A stretch of 64,000 bases of DNA from Plantago ovata (Eukaryota; Streptophyta; Magnoliopsida; Lamiales; Plantaginaceae): assembly GCA_028274465.1 (NCBI GenBank), contig CM051456.1, positions 13,915,745 to 13,979,744 on the forward strand, in the 5' to 3' direction. The number at the start of each line of letters is the position of its first letter. Position 1 is the stretch's first letter. This document shows positions 51,149 to 63,761 of this stretch, in pieces. Both the position numbers and the translations under genes were made by a program. The notes below the pieces were generated by a model. The model saw only the letters and a program-made list of their open reading frames with translations, did not search any database and had not been told where the DNA came from.

Positions 51149-53684
51149 ATGAAGAGAGCATCAGCAAACGCACTAGTATTGCTAGTTCTCTGTGCCAGCT
51201 TGCATTCTGCATTCTCTTTATCTGATGGTGAGTAACCTTAAATTATGTTTTATACTGCAGCTTTTTATACTACATAGGATCGCATCACTGCTGCTCATGC
51301 AATTTTAAAGTTACTTACATTGCCTGTATCTTTGTATTCCATATCCTAGACAAGTTAAACATTTACTTTCCCTGAGTACTTCATTAATCTTTATTCATAA
51401 TAGCTATCAGTAAAAAATTAGAGTTATATACTTATAGTTAATCCGTTGAAATCTTCTTTCGAGTAACACTAATTGTCATTTGTCAGTAAATGTTAGTACT
51501 TCAGTACTTCTTATGTAAGATCATCATCGTGTTCGGGTGATTCTTGTTATATTTTCTAAATTGCGCAATTTATTTACATTCCAAGAGTTCTATCCTCATT
51601 AATATGTTTATCATCCGTTTAAAAAAAAAAGTTAATCATTTCGAACTTAAAGTTAGAACCCTTAGGCCTACCTATATTATTGAACTTTCTAAAATGTCAA
51701 GGTTTCATCTCTCAGACAAGGCTTTCTAACGATATACTTAATAGTGGTGCATGCACAGTATATCAGGTGAAAAAAAGCAGCAATGTTTCTGCTACTTCTT
51801 TCACTATAGCACATATGCTATCTGAACATGAATATGAGTATGACACTTGAAAACTTAACTTAGGCTAATTTTCACTTTTTCCCATTTCACAAAATAGCCA
51901 AACCAGGCACTCACACATACACGCACCTGATTCGGGTGCTTAGTGTTGAGTCTAGCATAGGTGAGATGGATTAGCATATTTGGTATTTTTATGAAATAAA
52001 GGGATATTGTAAGTGCTTATTGCTTAATCTACCATAATGAAGAGAACACAAAATCCAACAAAAAGAGAAAGGAAGGAATGTTAGTACTTAGCACATGCAA
52101 TAAATTCCTCATGGAGAAAAAATAAAAAAAGAAAAGAAAAGGAAACCATGTTAATTAAGTAACATTATAGATCAAATATTCACATAGCATGTGATGCACA
52201 GCATGGTGTTTACAGATAAGAAAGGATAAAGGAAAGAGGCATTGTCACATTGCCATGTTCACTTGGACCAGCTTGGTGTCACAAAAATCCATGCTTTATT
52301 TCATTACATACTATAGTATAGATTTAGGTACCTTTGATCTAGCAGATACAGTTGGCTAATCTGATACCTTTCAATTCTAACATATTTTACAACTCTAGTA
52401 TTATTATTAATATTTTGTTCTCATGTTGAATATTCAAACTAAATTTTAAATATTATTCAGGACCTCTGCCCAATGGCAACTTTGAGTATGGGCCTAAGTT
52501 ATCACAAATGAAGGGCACCAAAGTGATAGGTTCCCATGCCATACCCTCCTGGGAGACTTCCGGATTCGTAGAGTACATCAAATCGGGCCACAAACAAGGT
52601 GACATGCTGCTTGTTGTGCCCGAGGGAAGCTCTGCAGTGCGTCTTGGGGACGAGGCATCCGTCAAGACCAAGGTTAAAAATGTCCAGAAGGGGATGTTTT
52701 ACTCCCTTTCCTTCAGTGCTGCCAGGACTTGTGCACAGGAAGAGAAATTGAATGTGTCCATTACGCCAAATTCAGACCCCCAAGACTGGGGCATTCTGCC
52801 CATCCAAACTGTCTACAGTTGTAATGGTTGGGACACTTATTCATGGGGTTTCTTGGCAGAGTCCAATGAGATAGAGATCATGTTCCATAACCCCGGAGTG
52901 GAGAAGGACCGTGCTTGTGGCCCACTAATCGACTCTGTCGCACTCAAGGCTTTGCGTAAGCCCACCAGGCAAAGAGGTGAATTCTCTATTCGATTTGGTA
53001 AAGCTGTTACACTAAGGAATAAAGGTTCTGGGTTCAGTTCCTCGAATGGGGTTATATTCAATTTTCTCTGAATAGAGCAGTTAACTCTCCTTTATCTATT
53101 TGAACAAATTACTGAAGATATGTACTAATGGTTTCAAAATGGTTGCAGGTAACTTGATGAAAAATGGAAACTTTGAAGAGGGTCCATACATCTTCCCTAA
53201 GACAAACTGGGGTGTCCTAATTCCACCCAACATTGAAGATGATCACTCCCCATTACCCGGATGGATGATCCAATCCCTCAAAGCCGTAAAATATGTGGAT
53301 TCTGATCACTTTGGGGTACCTGAAGGGAAAAGGGCAGTTGAGCTAGTGGCAGGAAGGGAGAGTTCACTTGGACAAACTGTTAAGACTATTCCTGGGAGGA
53401 TCTATGTCCTCACGTTCGCAGTTGGCGATGCCAAGAATGCTTGTGAAGGATCAATGATGGTTGAGGCATGTGCTGGGATGGTGACAACTCAGATCCCCTA
53501 TGTATCAAAGGGCACTGGGGGTTTCAAGCGGGCTAAGCTTACATTCAAGGCACAGTCAATTCGTACCATGATCAGGTTCTCAAGCACATTTTATCACATG
53601 AAGAATGACAACTCAGGATCCTTATGTGGTCCTGTAATCGATGACATTAGGTTGGTCAGTGTTCGCAACCCAGGACGTGCATGA
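51149..53684 (+). CDS. DUF642 cell-wall protein (BIIDXI-like)
   Basis: Three coding exons (51149-51227, 52461-52976, 53149-53684) give 1131 bp and 376 residues, the usual DUF642 length. The N-terminus MKRASANALVLLVLCASLHS is a signal peptide, so the protein is secreted to the wall. Two galactose-binding-like beta-sandwich domains follow. The first runs from PLPNGNFEYGPK to CGPLIDSVALK; the second from NLMKNGNFEEGPYIFP to CGPVIDDIRLV. Both have the family's NGNFE.GP opening, a PEGK/PEGS..AVRL/AVEL strand and paired cysteines. Known family members bind pectin-modifying enzymes and polysaccharides and act in development. It ends RNPGRA with no GPI signal. Intron 1 is 1233 bp and intron 2 is 172 bp. 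Intact. Confidence 0.96.
52993..53065 (+). repeat. tRNA/SINE-like remnant in DUF642 intron 2
   Basis: TTGGTAAAGCTGTTACACTA resembles the box A region of plant Au-type SINEs (TGGTAAAGTTGTT...), and GGTTCTGGGTTCAGTTCC resembles box B. The spacing of about 30 bp is right. No A-tail or target duplication is evident in this 172-bp intron, so the assignment is tentative. Confidence 0.35.
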
Positions 53685-53714
53685 GCAAACTTAGTTCATA
53701 ACTCACATGGCTTA

Positions 53715-53782
53715 TGTGGTTAGCAGCAAACCTAAATGGAGTTGTCTCTGTGGTTAGCAGCAAACCTAAATGGAGTTGTCTC
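53715..53782 (+). repeat. 34-bp tandem duplication in the DUF642 3' UTR
   Basis: TGTGGTTAGCAGCAAACCTA and the next 14 bases occur twice in a row without a difference, about 30 bp after the stop codon. A perfect copy suggests a recent event. Confidence 0.9.
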
Positions 53783-54286
53783 CTCTTTTTCTGTACCTTT
53801 TTCCCTTCCACAAAGAAGAGGTTTTACCGTTGCTTACAAATTACAATGTTCTTTATATGTGTAACTACATATTCTTGATGTTTTTGAATGGAATTTAGTT
53901 TTATAAATATTTGAAGTTGATCTTTTAACAGAATAGAAAAATGGACAACAAATTCATGGTGTAGATTATACAGAAATAACTATAATGCCTCACCAAAGAA
54001 TATATTGGATTCACACAGAAACATACACTAGTGAATCTGATATAAACATATACAGTACTAGTGATGTTTGATCACATCTAATTTGTACCTTTGAACACAT
54101 CAACAAATCTATAAAGATGATATAAATGTTAATTTCACTCTGAGCAGTGAGCACACAATCTAGCATTATCAATGTGTGTGGCTGTGTGTTGAGTACAAGC
54201 TGGTTACCTCATACATAGCAGTAGTGCTGCAATGTTTTATATGTACTCTCTTATGCAAAACCCACAGTTCAAGAACTTCAGAGGTT

Positions 54287-55587
54287 TTAGTTGACGACAT
54301 CAAGGACTAACTTCCTGGACTTGAGAACAGACCATCTTAAGCGTCTATAGTACCCAGCTTGGAGACGTGCAAGCGACATGACAAATATCCATTTGAAACC
54401 CATCTGCAGTCATTGGCAAAGAAGAAGTTAGATGAACATGCAATGAAAACCAATTAATGCGGATTTAGATGCAAGACATTTTTCTTGAAGCACAAATTAA
54501 TGCAGAAAAAAACCATCTATGACCTTTTCTGGTACAAGTACGGTTTTGATAGATAACCTGATTTCCTATAGGAAAAATACAACACGGAACGGAAGAAGCA
54601 TACAAATGCAGAGTGTGAGACAGGACAGTATACCAGCTTCCATTCTTCCATTTCAGGTTCATCAGCCCACGTACATCCTTACCCATCTGTCACATCAACA
54701 AAATATCATGTAATGTTGTCATCATGGGATAAGTGTACAAGCATACCACATTGGCTGATTCACCTGTGCTTCAGTTGCAGGAGTACCATCTTTGTACCTG
54801 ACAGCACCGTCATTAAGCATTTTAGGCATGGCAATAGCTCCACCAGGAGAGTAAGGGTTATAATGAAGCCCTTCTCGGATCTATCAGTTATTAAAGGAGT
54901 CTAGGTTAGCTTTGAATCCATTACACAATGAACTGATTGATGATGGATTTAGCTCAGAAAATAAATGAGCCACAGGCACAAACAGATGAAAGTGAGAACA
55001 AATTAAGATTTTTGCACATCATGTGAGCACTTTATATTCTCAATTGTGACTATGCATACAAATCATGCGCATAAAAAATAAGTATTGATGGCATGGTCTG
55101 GATAACATAGAACGAAGGAGCACTTAAGAACGAATTTATAAGGCCTTAAAGGACGAAAGAGATGGCAAACCATAGCAGTTCTCATCTGGCTATATTTTAT
55201 CTAAAATAAACAACGCTAACAGTATATCATAGTTCTGACTGCTGCAAAACACAAAGAAATGTGGTAAGGAAGATTACCGAGACACCAGCAGGAGGTAACC
55301 TGAGAAGAGCAAAACATAGTTTTGACCATTGTGACGGGCCTGAGAGAAATGCAAATTAGCAAACACATAAAAAGGTATACTATCACCATAACTACTTCTG
55401 AAATTTCTGAACAATTAGAGTACCTTGGTAATAAGACTAAGATCAGATGGATAGGATCCTCCATTTGCGAACCTTGCAGCTAGTTCATTACTGTAAGGCT
55501 CCGGAAAGTGATCACTCAGTTTGCCTGGGCGAGTAAACATCTCACCCTCATCATTTGGTCCATCAAGCACTTCAATCTCTGCTGCCA
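54287..55587 (-). pseudogene. CYC1: 5'-truncated cytochrome c1 gene copy
   Basis: Five exon-like blocks with intron borders match the C-terminal half of plant mitochondrial cytochrome c1, the haem protein of respiratory complex III. They are 55423-55587 (AAEIEVLDGPNDEGEMFTRP...), 55278-55339 (ARHNGQNYVFALL), 54774-54880 (IREGLHYNPYSPGGAIAMPK...), 54634-54686 and 54287-54403 (MGFKWIFVMSLARLQAGYYR, ending VLDVVN-stop). The last is the membrane anchor. Everything upstream is missing, including the CXXCH haem-binding motif and targeting presequence. The second block has lost residues in the normally conserved TAYRDPPAG stretch, and the fourth has a deletion that shifts the frame after MGKDV. Introns are present, so it arose by DNA duplication rather than retroposition. 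An LTR relic lies just upstream. Confidence 0.85.
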
Positions 55588-56173
55588 AGACTCCACCTCT
55601 TACAAAGTAGCAGTCCACTACAATATGGTTCTCTCATATTGAAGTGGATTTCTTGTGCCGACAAGTTAATTTTTTGTTGCAGTTAAAAGATCCTTATATT
55701 ATCTGGTTGTGATCATCTAATTCTCAGTTTCTCCCATGCTTCATCCGCAGTTCTGTTGCAGATTATAGTAGTAAGCAATATCAACCCTCAGATAGTGCAA
55801 GAGCCAACCTAGGTCCTAGAACTAGTTGATCCCAACTGAACCGAATCACATGACATAAGTATTATCATTAGCCGGTGGTGGTACTAAGTGAGGGATCCAA
55901 AAAACCATCTTATTTCAGATTCTATTTGATGAAGTGATAACTCCAAGTCGCCAATGGCGATATTATCAGTGTGCTGACGATACAAAGTGTCCATATGGAT
56001 TTTCATAAGTAGACATCTCATCTCTCTCTCTCAGCTTCCTCCAGCCTCTCCAATAACAGCCACCAATAGCAGGTGAGGTTATTGTTGCTTGAGATACAGA
56101 AATCACAGAAAGTAAAGCTTGCAGAATCGAAAATGTATCTGCTAGATTAGTTACCATAGCTCAGAACAAACTT

Positions 56174-56640
56174 GGCTCTGATACCATGCCAAATCATGCA
56201 GAAAACAAATTGGATGCCAATATATAAAGCAAGAATGAGTGAAACATGTTTCGAGCAATGTTGCTACTGCTCCTATTTATAACAAGTATAATGACAACAT
56301 GATATGGATATCCTACTACATAATCTAGCAAAAAGATGAATATTCTTATATATACAAATACCTAATTCTGTTGTTGAGATATTTTATCAGTTGTGTTGGT
56401 CTTCATGCTCCATTTCTTCTACTTGTACAGCTGTTCTCCTCTTCTGTCTCACTTCTCCAGGCATTTCTTGGCTTGTATTTTGACACGATATCTTAGTACA
56501 AAGACTGTGAAAATACAAACCAAGAAATGCTGGGAAAGTGAATCAGGATAAATACAAGACAGCTGATTGATTCTACTTGTAACAGATTCAGCCATTTTAT
56601 ACACATGAATACTCCATTTCTGGCTTGATTCCATTAGAGG
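56174..56640 (-). mobile_element. LTR and primer-binding site of a Ty1-copia-type fossil
   Basis: On the minus strand TGGTATCAGAGCC (56174-56186), complementary to the 3' end of initiator tRNA-Met, directly follows a sequence ending GGCA. Upstream is a TATA box (TTATAAATAG, about 56275). This is the 5' LTR/PBS junction of a copia-type element. The far end of the LTR is not certain and no coding region or second LTR was found, so it is a remnant. It lies between the cytochrome c1 relic and a possible leader of that gene. Confidence 0.5.
56428..56565. repeat. 138-bp inverted repeat (hairpin)
   Basis: The arms 56428-56483 and 56509-56565 pair with few mismatches: CAGCTGT... and GCATTTCTTGGCTTGTATTT on the left against AAATACAAACCAAGAAATGC ...ACAGCTG on the right. 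The loop is about 25 bp. The stem is miRNA-precursor-like in size, or could be a small foldback element inside the LTR region. Confidence 0.75.
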
Positions 56641-57599
56641 ATGTCGATACCTGGTGTCGTTTTAGTAGTATATATAGCAGCAGTAGGATAGCACGATTTA
56701 TGTAATTCATTTGCACAGTTTTGATTCAATACACATATATTTCAATATGATTTTGTAACATTTATGCATATTGTTACTAGCTAAATTTTGCGGATTTGCA
56801 CTAGTTGCTGCAGTTTATAATCATTAATTTACTTCACACACTGTAATTAATAATAAATCTCCTTTGATATGGTATACAATACCCCTCGAAACACTTCACA
56901 AATTCGCTCTCCAGCCTGATCGCACTAACCTCCAAAGATCAAGCAGACCATCTACTAACTTACCTTCATATCTTCAACTTTATGATCAAAACATGCAGAA
57001 GTTTAAACATAAGAATAGGAGCAATTGAAGAACGAAGACCAAACATAAACATCAAATCGTGATATATCCAACACACTCAATGTTCTATACATCAAAGTGA
57101 TTAGTTACTAGATGGTTTTCCTTCGGAATACGTAATTTCTATAAACCTCTCTGCTGTTTTAATCTGATTGTACTAAATATACTAAACAATAGAGAGCTCA
57201 GCACAAACCAAACTGACCAAAAACCATTTACCAATTCCAATTTAGGCACCGACCATACTAGTATTATATTATTTGACACATCAATCATCATGCTGACTTC
57301 AACAAGTTCTACCAATACTAATACTGTTATCAATTAACTCATTTCTCACAATTCACAAGTCACAAGCACAGATCAGAAAAATCGAAAACCGAGCATACAA
57401 TAACACATTCAAACTGGCTTAGACAATTTTGGTTTAACTTAGGGTAGAAATTAAGCAATACAATACGAATAAACAGGACGAAAAGGTAGATAACACTACA
57501 GTACCGTAGAATCGGATGCAAAAGTAAAGTGAGCAATTAATCGGCGAAATTTTCCGATTCCTGATGATTACACGGAAAGTAAATAGCACACCGAGCAAT

Positions 57600-58430
57600 G
57601 ATCGATCAGCATAAGCAGCAAAACAACAAAAGAATCACAGACAAACTCAGAATACTTAAAAGAGATGCTGAAAGTTTAAACAATAGCTAATATAAAAAGG
57701 TAAAAAGGGGAATAGATTACTCATATTCAGGAGAATTGCCCAGAAGATAAGAGAATGATTGGTGTTGCAGAAGAAGGATTTGATTGAGCGAGTGAAGGAC
57801 TAAACAAGAGTAAAGTGTGGACGGACGTGTGTATTTATTTAGCACTAACCTCAACGTTGATTTCGTTTTGATTCATCAAACCAGGTAATATTTATTTAGC
57901 ACCAACCTCAAGAGTTGATCCGACAAATATATGAGAGGTGGGCTTTCAGCCGTCTTGGGCCTGGGCTTGTTTGTTCCTTTGGTTTTTCCGAGTTTGGTGT
58001 ACTGATGAGAGTATGGGAGAATTGAGATAAAACATCTTACTTTGTGTTCAATGAACACATAATTGAGTTAGACTGTACATCGAATGCTGTGATAACTTTT
58101 GTAATAATATTCAACTCATTATGATTATTGAGAATCACTACAAAATAAGCAAAATCTAAAAATTGAATATGTAGAGAATATAATGAGTGTTTTGCAAAAT
58201 GTGATTAAACATAGAATAAATTGAAAAGCAAATGTTTGTAAAAGTTGATTTTAAAGAGTTGGATGATGGATCATTTGTGAGACAAAATCGAGAATTGAAA
58301 GAAATAGAAGAATTGCTCGAATTTGATGAAATCCTAACATGGTCAGAGTGAGGCCAAGCAAAGAAGAGTAATTCACCTACTTGCTCGTTGTTATCTTCCC
58401 GTAACACGGTATAATCAAACAATATCCTTC
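57600..58430. other. intergenic, possible leader of the lost gene
   Basis: On the minus strand 57730-57830 is a pyrimidine-rich stretch (CTTCACTCGCTCAATC, then CCTTCTTCTGC) ending near an ATGAG/TAATC step, like a plant 5' UTR. It could be the stranded leader of the cytochrome c1 copy. An 88-codon frame at 58156-58422 was not recognised. Confidence 0.25.
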
Positions 58431-59354
58431 GCCGTAAGGTATAATAAAAGATACATCGACTTTAATTCCAGTGATGAACAAACAAATCAATATTCATTGT
58501 AAGAAATTAATATATATGGGAATATTCAATGTAAGAAATTAATATATATGGTATAGTTTGTTGTTTATCTGGGATAGACGACCACTCTTGTCTGCTTCTC
58601 CGGGGAAAGCTAGGAGTCCAATCGAGTCGAGAATTTAAAAGCATCGTAGCTCGGTTCAATCCTCCTCGGCCTCTCAACCAACACATGATATGAAAGCTGC
58701 AGGCATAGAGAGGAGATATAGAGTTTAGGTCCTCTTATCCTCTGTCTTGAATTGGAATGGGTCAAGAGAGCGTACAACATTGGATTTTCTTCGAATCCCA
58801 AGAGATGAAATTCCAAAACCTTACAACCCTAACTTAGTGAACCAACAAAGTTTAGAGATAGAAACAAATCAAAAGAGAGTCTTATGAAATCAAAATAACT
58901 AAGGAAATCAATTAAATCAAAAGACCTAAACTACGAGAGGCCGACAGATCCCTAGCTAGTTGTACGACACTCGGCCTAGGCGTCCCTCTCATGGGCTGGC
59001 CCGTTCCTACGAGCCTCCTTCACGGCGACATTTGGCCCACAAACCGGAGTATCCATAACTGGACTGGTCCATATAACTTTACAAATAATGAAATGGATGT
59101 TTTTACCTTCACTCATTATTGTCTCGTTCAATTTCTCTAAACTCTATTTGTTATTTGCGGTCCTTAAAGGTGAGTCATTTTCAAAATGAAAATAGAATAT
59201 TTCACGTGCCTAAATAAATATCCATCATATAATAAATATGGTGACATTGAGTTTGTGGTACCACATCCGACATTGATCGAGCACGTGAATGATATCATGT
59301 ATATATGTAGAGTCCGTTTCGAAAAATAAAAAAAATAAAAAATAAAAAAATAAT

Positions 59355-59355
<1 letters not shown>
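58431..59355. other. intergenic, GC-richer patch, unrecognised
   Basis: Positions about 58600-59060 are richer in GC than the surroundings and may be a repeat fragment, but show no domain, TIR or A-tail that I can identify. Confidence 0.3.
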
Positions 59356-59357
<2 letters not shown>

Positions 59358-59445
<88 letters not shown>

Positions 59446-59478
59446 ATATATATCTATATATATATATATATATATATA

Positions 59479-59512
<34 letters not shown>
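59358..59512. repeat. (TA)n microsatellite with TATC interruptions
   Basis: About 155 bp of TA dinucleotides interrupted by three C-bearing units. Replication slippage explains it. Confidence 0.95.
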
Positions 59513-59516
<4 letters not shown>

Positions 59517-62500
59517 CACATTCTCAAATGGAATGAAACATTTTGATTGATTTTAAACCGTGAAGTCATTACATATTATTGCTCCATTCAATTTTAGTCA
59601 TTAGTTGTCGAAGTAATTCTTTATAATCATTCTTTATTTTATTTATAACTAAGATAATAACTTATATGATTACAAATTTTAGCCATTATATTATTAATTA
59701 AAATTTAAAATCTATTTCCAACGAACATGAGTTTTTGAGAATAGAAGACAGTTGGGGGGTACATTGAGTGACGGATAGTGAGTGTTCTTAGATGAAAAGA
59801 GGCCGACAAGCATCTTGTCTTGATCCCAAGTTGAAGCTTCTGTCATAACAAGTTAAGTTAGCAAACCTGTCATCACCAGAAATTAAGCTCAACTCCCTAT
59901 ATATAGAGGCAGCAGCAAGTTAAAGCAGGTGTAAATATTGAAATGTCAGGTAATCAAAAATTGACACCTATAAACAAACAAACTCACCTCTGCTCTTCTC
60001 AGTTTTAAACACTGGTGTGGTGGAATTCTTGAGATATCTCTGTTGCCTTGCCCGCATAGTGGGAATCCAGTAACTTCCAAAACATCTACTGGTGCTAAAT
60101 TATTATTTTTAGATAGACATGGTAGTACAGATGTACAATTATACTAGTATAATTATAATTATTGGAGATATCTTGGATCAGGACTCAGAGCATTTTTACC
60201 AATTTTTTCCATGTTAGTTCGTTATAAATTACACGAAGTAACATTCTCCAAATAGAATTTAGAGATGGGTCGTTATCAATCGCATAAACTAACATTCTCC
60301 AAATATATCTTAGGGATTGGTCATAATCCACAACAATATATTTTAGAATTCAGAATATTCTCATCGTCAAACTTTAAATTTTAAAGAACAAAATCAAAAC
60401 TAAGATTACAAAAATTAAAAGTGTCATCATTCATCAAGGTCAAACTACATTGTTATTAAACCATGTCTAAATCTCAAATTTGGATTTGAAAATTTCAGAT
60501 AAAAAAAAAAGAGATGTTGGATTAGTGGGTTTGAAATCCAACACATGAGACGCTAGCATCTCTTATATCAAGTGGGTTTGATATTGATATGACAGGTATG
60601 AATAATTTAGAATGTATTACTGCTGAAGATGATCTTAATGGGCTAGCCTGCAACAAATAAGTACGGTGGTAGCTTACCTAACAAGTAGCTAGCAAATGTC
60701 TAATGGTAACTCGAACTCTTGAGACAAAACAAATTATACTCATCTTATTTAAGAAAATTTCCAATTCATCTTCCATAATATCCTAATTAAATACTGGCTT
60801 ATTCATAAATAAATAGTAATCCTAAACCAGGGGACGGATTTTTAAAAAATGTAAAGGTAATTTCTACGATTTATTAACTTTTGCCCCCCCCCCCCCCCCC
60901 CCGAATGTATATGTAAGTTCTCCCACCCTAACCGTGCTATTTAAATAACGATTTACGACTTAGCTATGACGGTGCTTGCTTTTAGCATTACTTCATCAAA
61001 TTACTTTTACTTTACGATTACACTTTTTTAGTATTTTATTCATTATTCATTAAACATATTTAACACTGTCACAATTTTTTACTCTTTATATATATTTTTA
61101 TTTTAGAAAAACACTTCACACAGTGCCGTTGTGTCCTCTATTTTTCTTTAATTTCGTTGAAAAAAAAATTAGGGTCGGTGGTCCCACAAGCCAAAATTTT
61201 GGGGTAATCTCAAACATGAGTTAGCCCGGGCTGGACTAGGCGAGTTGGATCCTTCAAGTGCAAGCAGGGTGTTAGAATTTAGATAAAATAAAATGAAAAA
61301 GGAATCCTGTTTTGTTTTTGAGGACAAATGTAACAGAAATGGTCAGAGCCACTGCAGAAGCAACGTCATTCTTTGGGTGACTTGGATTTATACAAATACA
61401 AGAGGACAATGAAATGAAGCATTCTGTTGTTGCTTTTGCTTCTTATCGACCGATCCACTTTTTTCTTTTTCATTTTAAGCAAACAATTGAAAAGAAAAGG
61501 CACATGTTTAACCACGCATATATAATGATATATCGTATGGACTGGACTGGAGATGATTGAATGAGTTACATTATATTATTACATATCATTACAATCTGTG
61601 AATTGTAAAAATCACTGACGATCGAGAGACTAGTCACTGTGTTTGGTTCTGGCTTTCCCTCTTTAATTTTAATTTTCATGATGCTACTTTACTGCCTGAT
61701 TCTCTGAATCCAACCCCCACCTGTAGGATTCCACTTCAATAGATCCAATTCAGAACATCCAATTTAGGCCTCTTCTACACCTGCCCAGTGCCCTCCTTTC
61801 ATTGGATGTTCCCTGGTGCATATTTATCTTCAAACATGGCGATCCAGGAATTGATATTAAGAGGAGCCGAAATTCAATATATATGATTTTTTTTAAGTTT
61901 GGGAGGTTAAAATTTGAAAAATCATAAAATTTACCTATTAAAAAATAGAAAATTCGTAAATGTTAGCTAAGAGTTTTTATTTATTTATATTTTTTTTTGG
62001 GGGGGGGGGAGGGCAGACGCTTCAACCGGCACTCCCTGGCTCCGCCCCTGCATACACTCACGACTCAGAATTTAAAGTTTGAAACGAGAGGGTAAAATTA
62101 CATATATAGGTTTATTATGAAAGTTTAGGAGGCTAAATTCTAAAAAAAAAAAAATATTAACTATAATAAAAGTTATTTTCAAGATTTTTGGGTACGAATA
62201 TCCCATAATAGTATTTGTAAATTAAGGTCAACTTGAACAATGTACAAAATCCCTAAAGTTATGCCATTGCCGCCAGCACCTCAACAATATTATAATACTA
62301 CAGTAGTCTAGTAAAGTTTATTAATACTGTACTATTCTCAAATATCTTCATGATTGTAACTCTTGATTTGGAGTTGAATTGAATGAAATTTTTCACTAGT
62401 TTTAGCAAGGGATAAGCAACAATGATTGGTTAAGGAACTGTTACGTTGCTGTTCATTTGTGGGAGCCTAGGCGGGATTTAATTATGAGTGTTACGTATGG

Positions 62501-62639
62501 GGTTTTGAATTATGTATTTGGATTTTGGATGTAGTTTTGAGTGAGAGTTTAGATTTATATATGGAGTTTCTTGGTATGTCTTATATACTCTTGTAGGGAA
62601 GAAATCATTGAGCATTCGTTGTGGTCTCTCTCTCATTGT
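59513..62639. other. 3.1 kb intergenic stretch
   Basis: AT-rich DNA without a supported gene. Contains a C run (60884-60902) and a G run near 61998-62009 beside TCCGCCCCTGC-type sequence often seen in plant repeat debris. No complete element could be bounded. Confidence 0.4.
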
Positions 62640-62654
62640 ACTTCTACTTGAATT

Positions 62655-63746
62655 ATTTTTTTAACAACCAAAATATATATTACTAAAATGAATTACAGCT
62701 TTCTGGAAGTCCCGGCATTTTAGTGTTCGAGTATATTTATTACATATATCTTTTTGCAGAAAATCTTCTAACCAAACAGGACACAAGTCCCAAATTTTAG
62801 TGCTAAGTCTAGAGGGACAGTTAATGACTTGGGAATCTTGAAGCCTGGAGTTGAAGATGCGAACAAGCCCGCTGCCTAATTTCGCCAAATTTTTGTACAC
62901 AAAGGAAATTTGTCAATCCTCTAGTTCCGTCAACTGTTGTCTAATGCGATCCACCAAGGGTTGATGAATCCATGCCAGACGCATCTCCCTGTTAATACAA
63001 GAAACCACATACTTAGAATCACTCTGAATCTCAACATTTTCGAACCTGTAATTGCAGCAACACATTTAAGCCATGATACAAACCATAAAACTCAGCCATA
63101 TGATTATCAGTCGTACCAAGAAAACAAGAAAAAGCACGAAAAAAACTGACCAGCCCTAGTTCTATTTAAACCTCCACAACCTGCCTTACCTGTTTCTTGG
63201 ATACATGAACCATCAAAATTAAGTACAAACTGTCTATCAGACAATGGTTTTCACTTACAAAGCAAAGTGATGGTGCGTTTAGTAACTGAAGGTGGACAAC
63301 AAACCTGAGATTGTCTTTGGAAATTTAAAGCTATTTGATACATTACCTGAAAATCTAGAGATTGTTGTCGAAACAGCACAACATTTCGAAAAAAAACATA
63401 TTGTATAGGCCAGGATGATCAAAGAGATTTGAGATGATGAATTAGACGCAAACTGTGTAAATACATCACATAAGGAGCAGTCCTGCCAGTCCCAGTTATG
63501 AGGTGTAAACACCATCCTGAGTCTAGAAAAACACGGACAATATGCAAACAAATGCAAAAAAAAATATTCTTGGCCTTCATTACACAACTGGCAAACAGGT
63601 GATATAGGTACATGCTTCTGAGATAAATTAACAGTTGTAGGTAATGCATCATGTAGGGCAAGCCACCAAAACATTCTTATACGAGATAAAACTTAATTTT
63701 CCAAAGTTTATTCCAATTCCAGGTTGGTGAATGACAAATTCTAGTA
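62655..63746 (-). mobile_element. 5'-truncated L1 LINE (zf-RVT and RNase H)
   Basis: A 15-bp exact target duplication ACTTCTACTTGAATT flanks the insertion (62640-62654, 63747-63761), and a short A-tail lies at its left edge, so the element reads on the minus strand. Translation from the 5' cut gives the zinc-binding segment MFWWLALHDALPTT...C.LC..GQEYFFLHLF..CP (about 63500-63674). Next is a plant L1 RNase H domain: FVLNFDGSCIQETGKAGCGG, TTDNHMAEFYGLYHGL and VEIQSDSKYVVSCI (about 62950-63225). The D, E and D catalytic residues are visible. At least one in-frame stop (TGA after QQLTELED) and frame changes show it is dead. At 1.09 kb it is a typical truncated L1. Confidence 0.88.
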
Positions 63747-63761
63747 ACTTCTACTTGAATT

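Noticed and set aside
52453-53061. Minus-strand frames of 72 and 74 codons
   Set aside because: Antisense shadows of the DUF642 exon 2 and its intron.
53715-53782. Possible CRISPR-like or regulatory repeat after DUF642
   Set aside because: Only two perfect head-to-tail copies with no spacers. A simple tandem duplication in a plant 3' UTR.
55415-55618. Full-length functional cytochrome c1 gene
   Set aside because: The haem-binding exons and presequence are absent from the region and a downstream exon is frame-shifted, so it is a relic.
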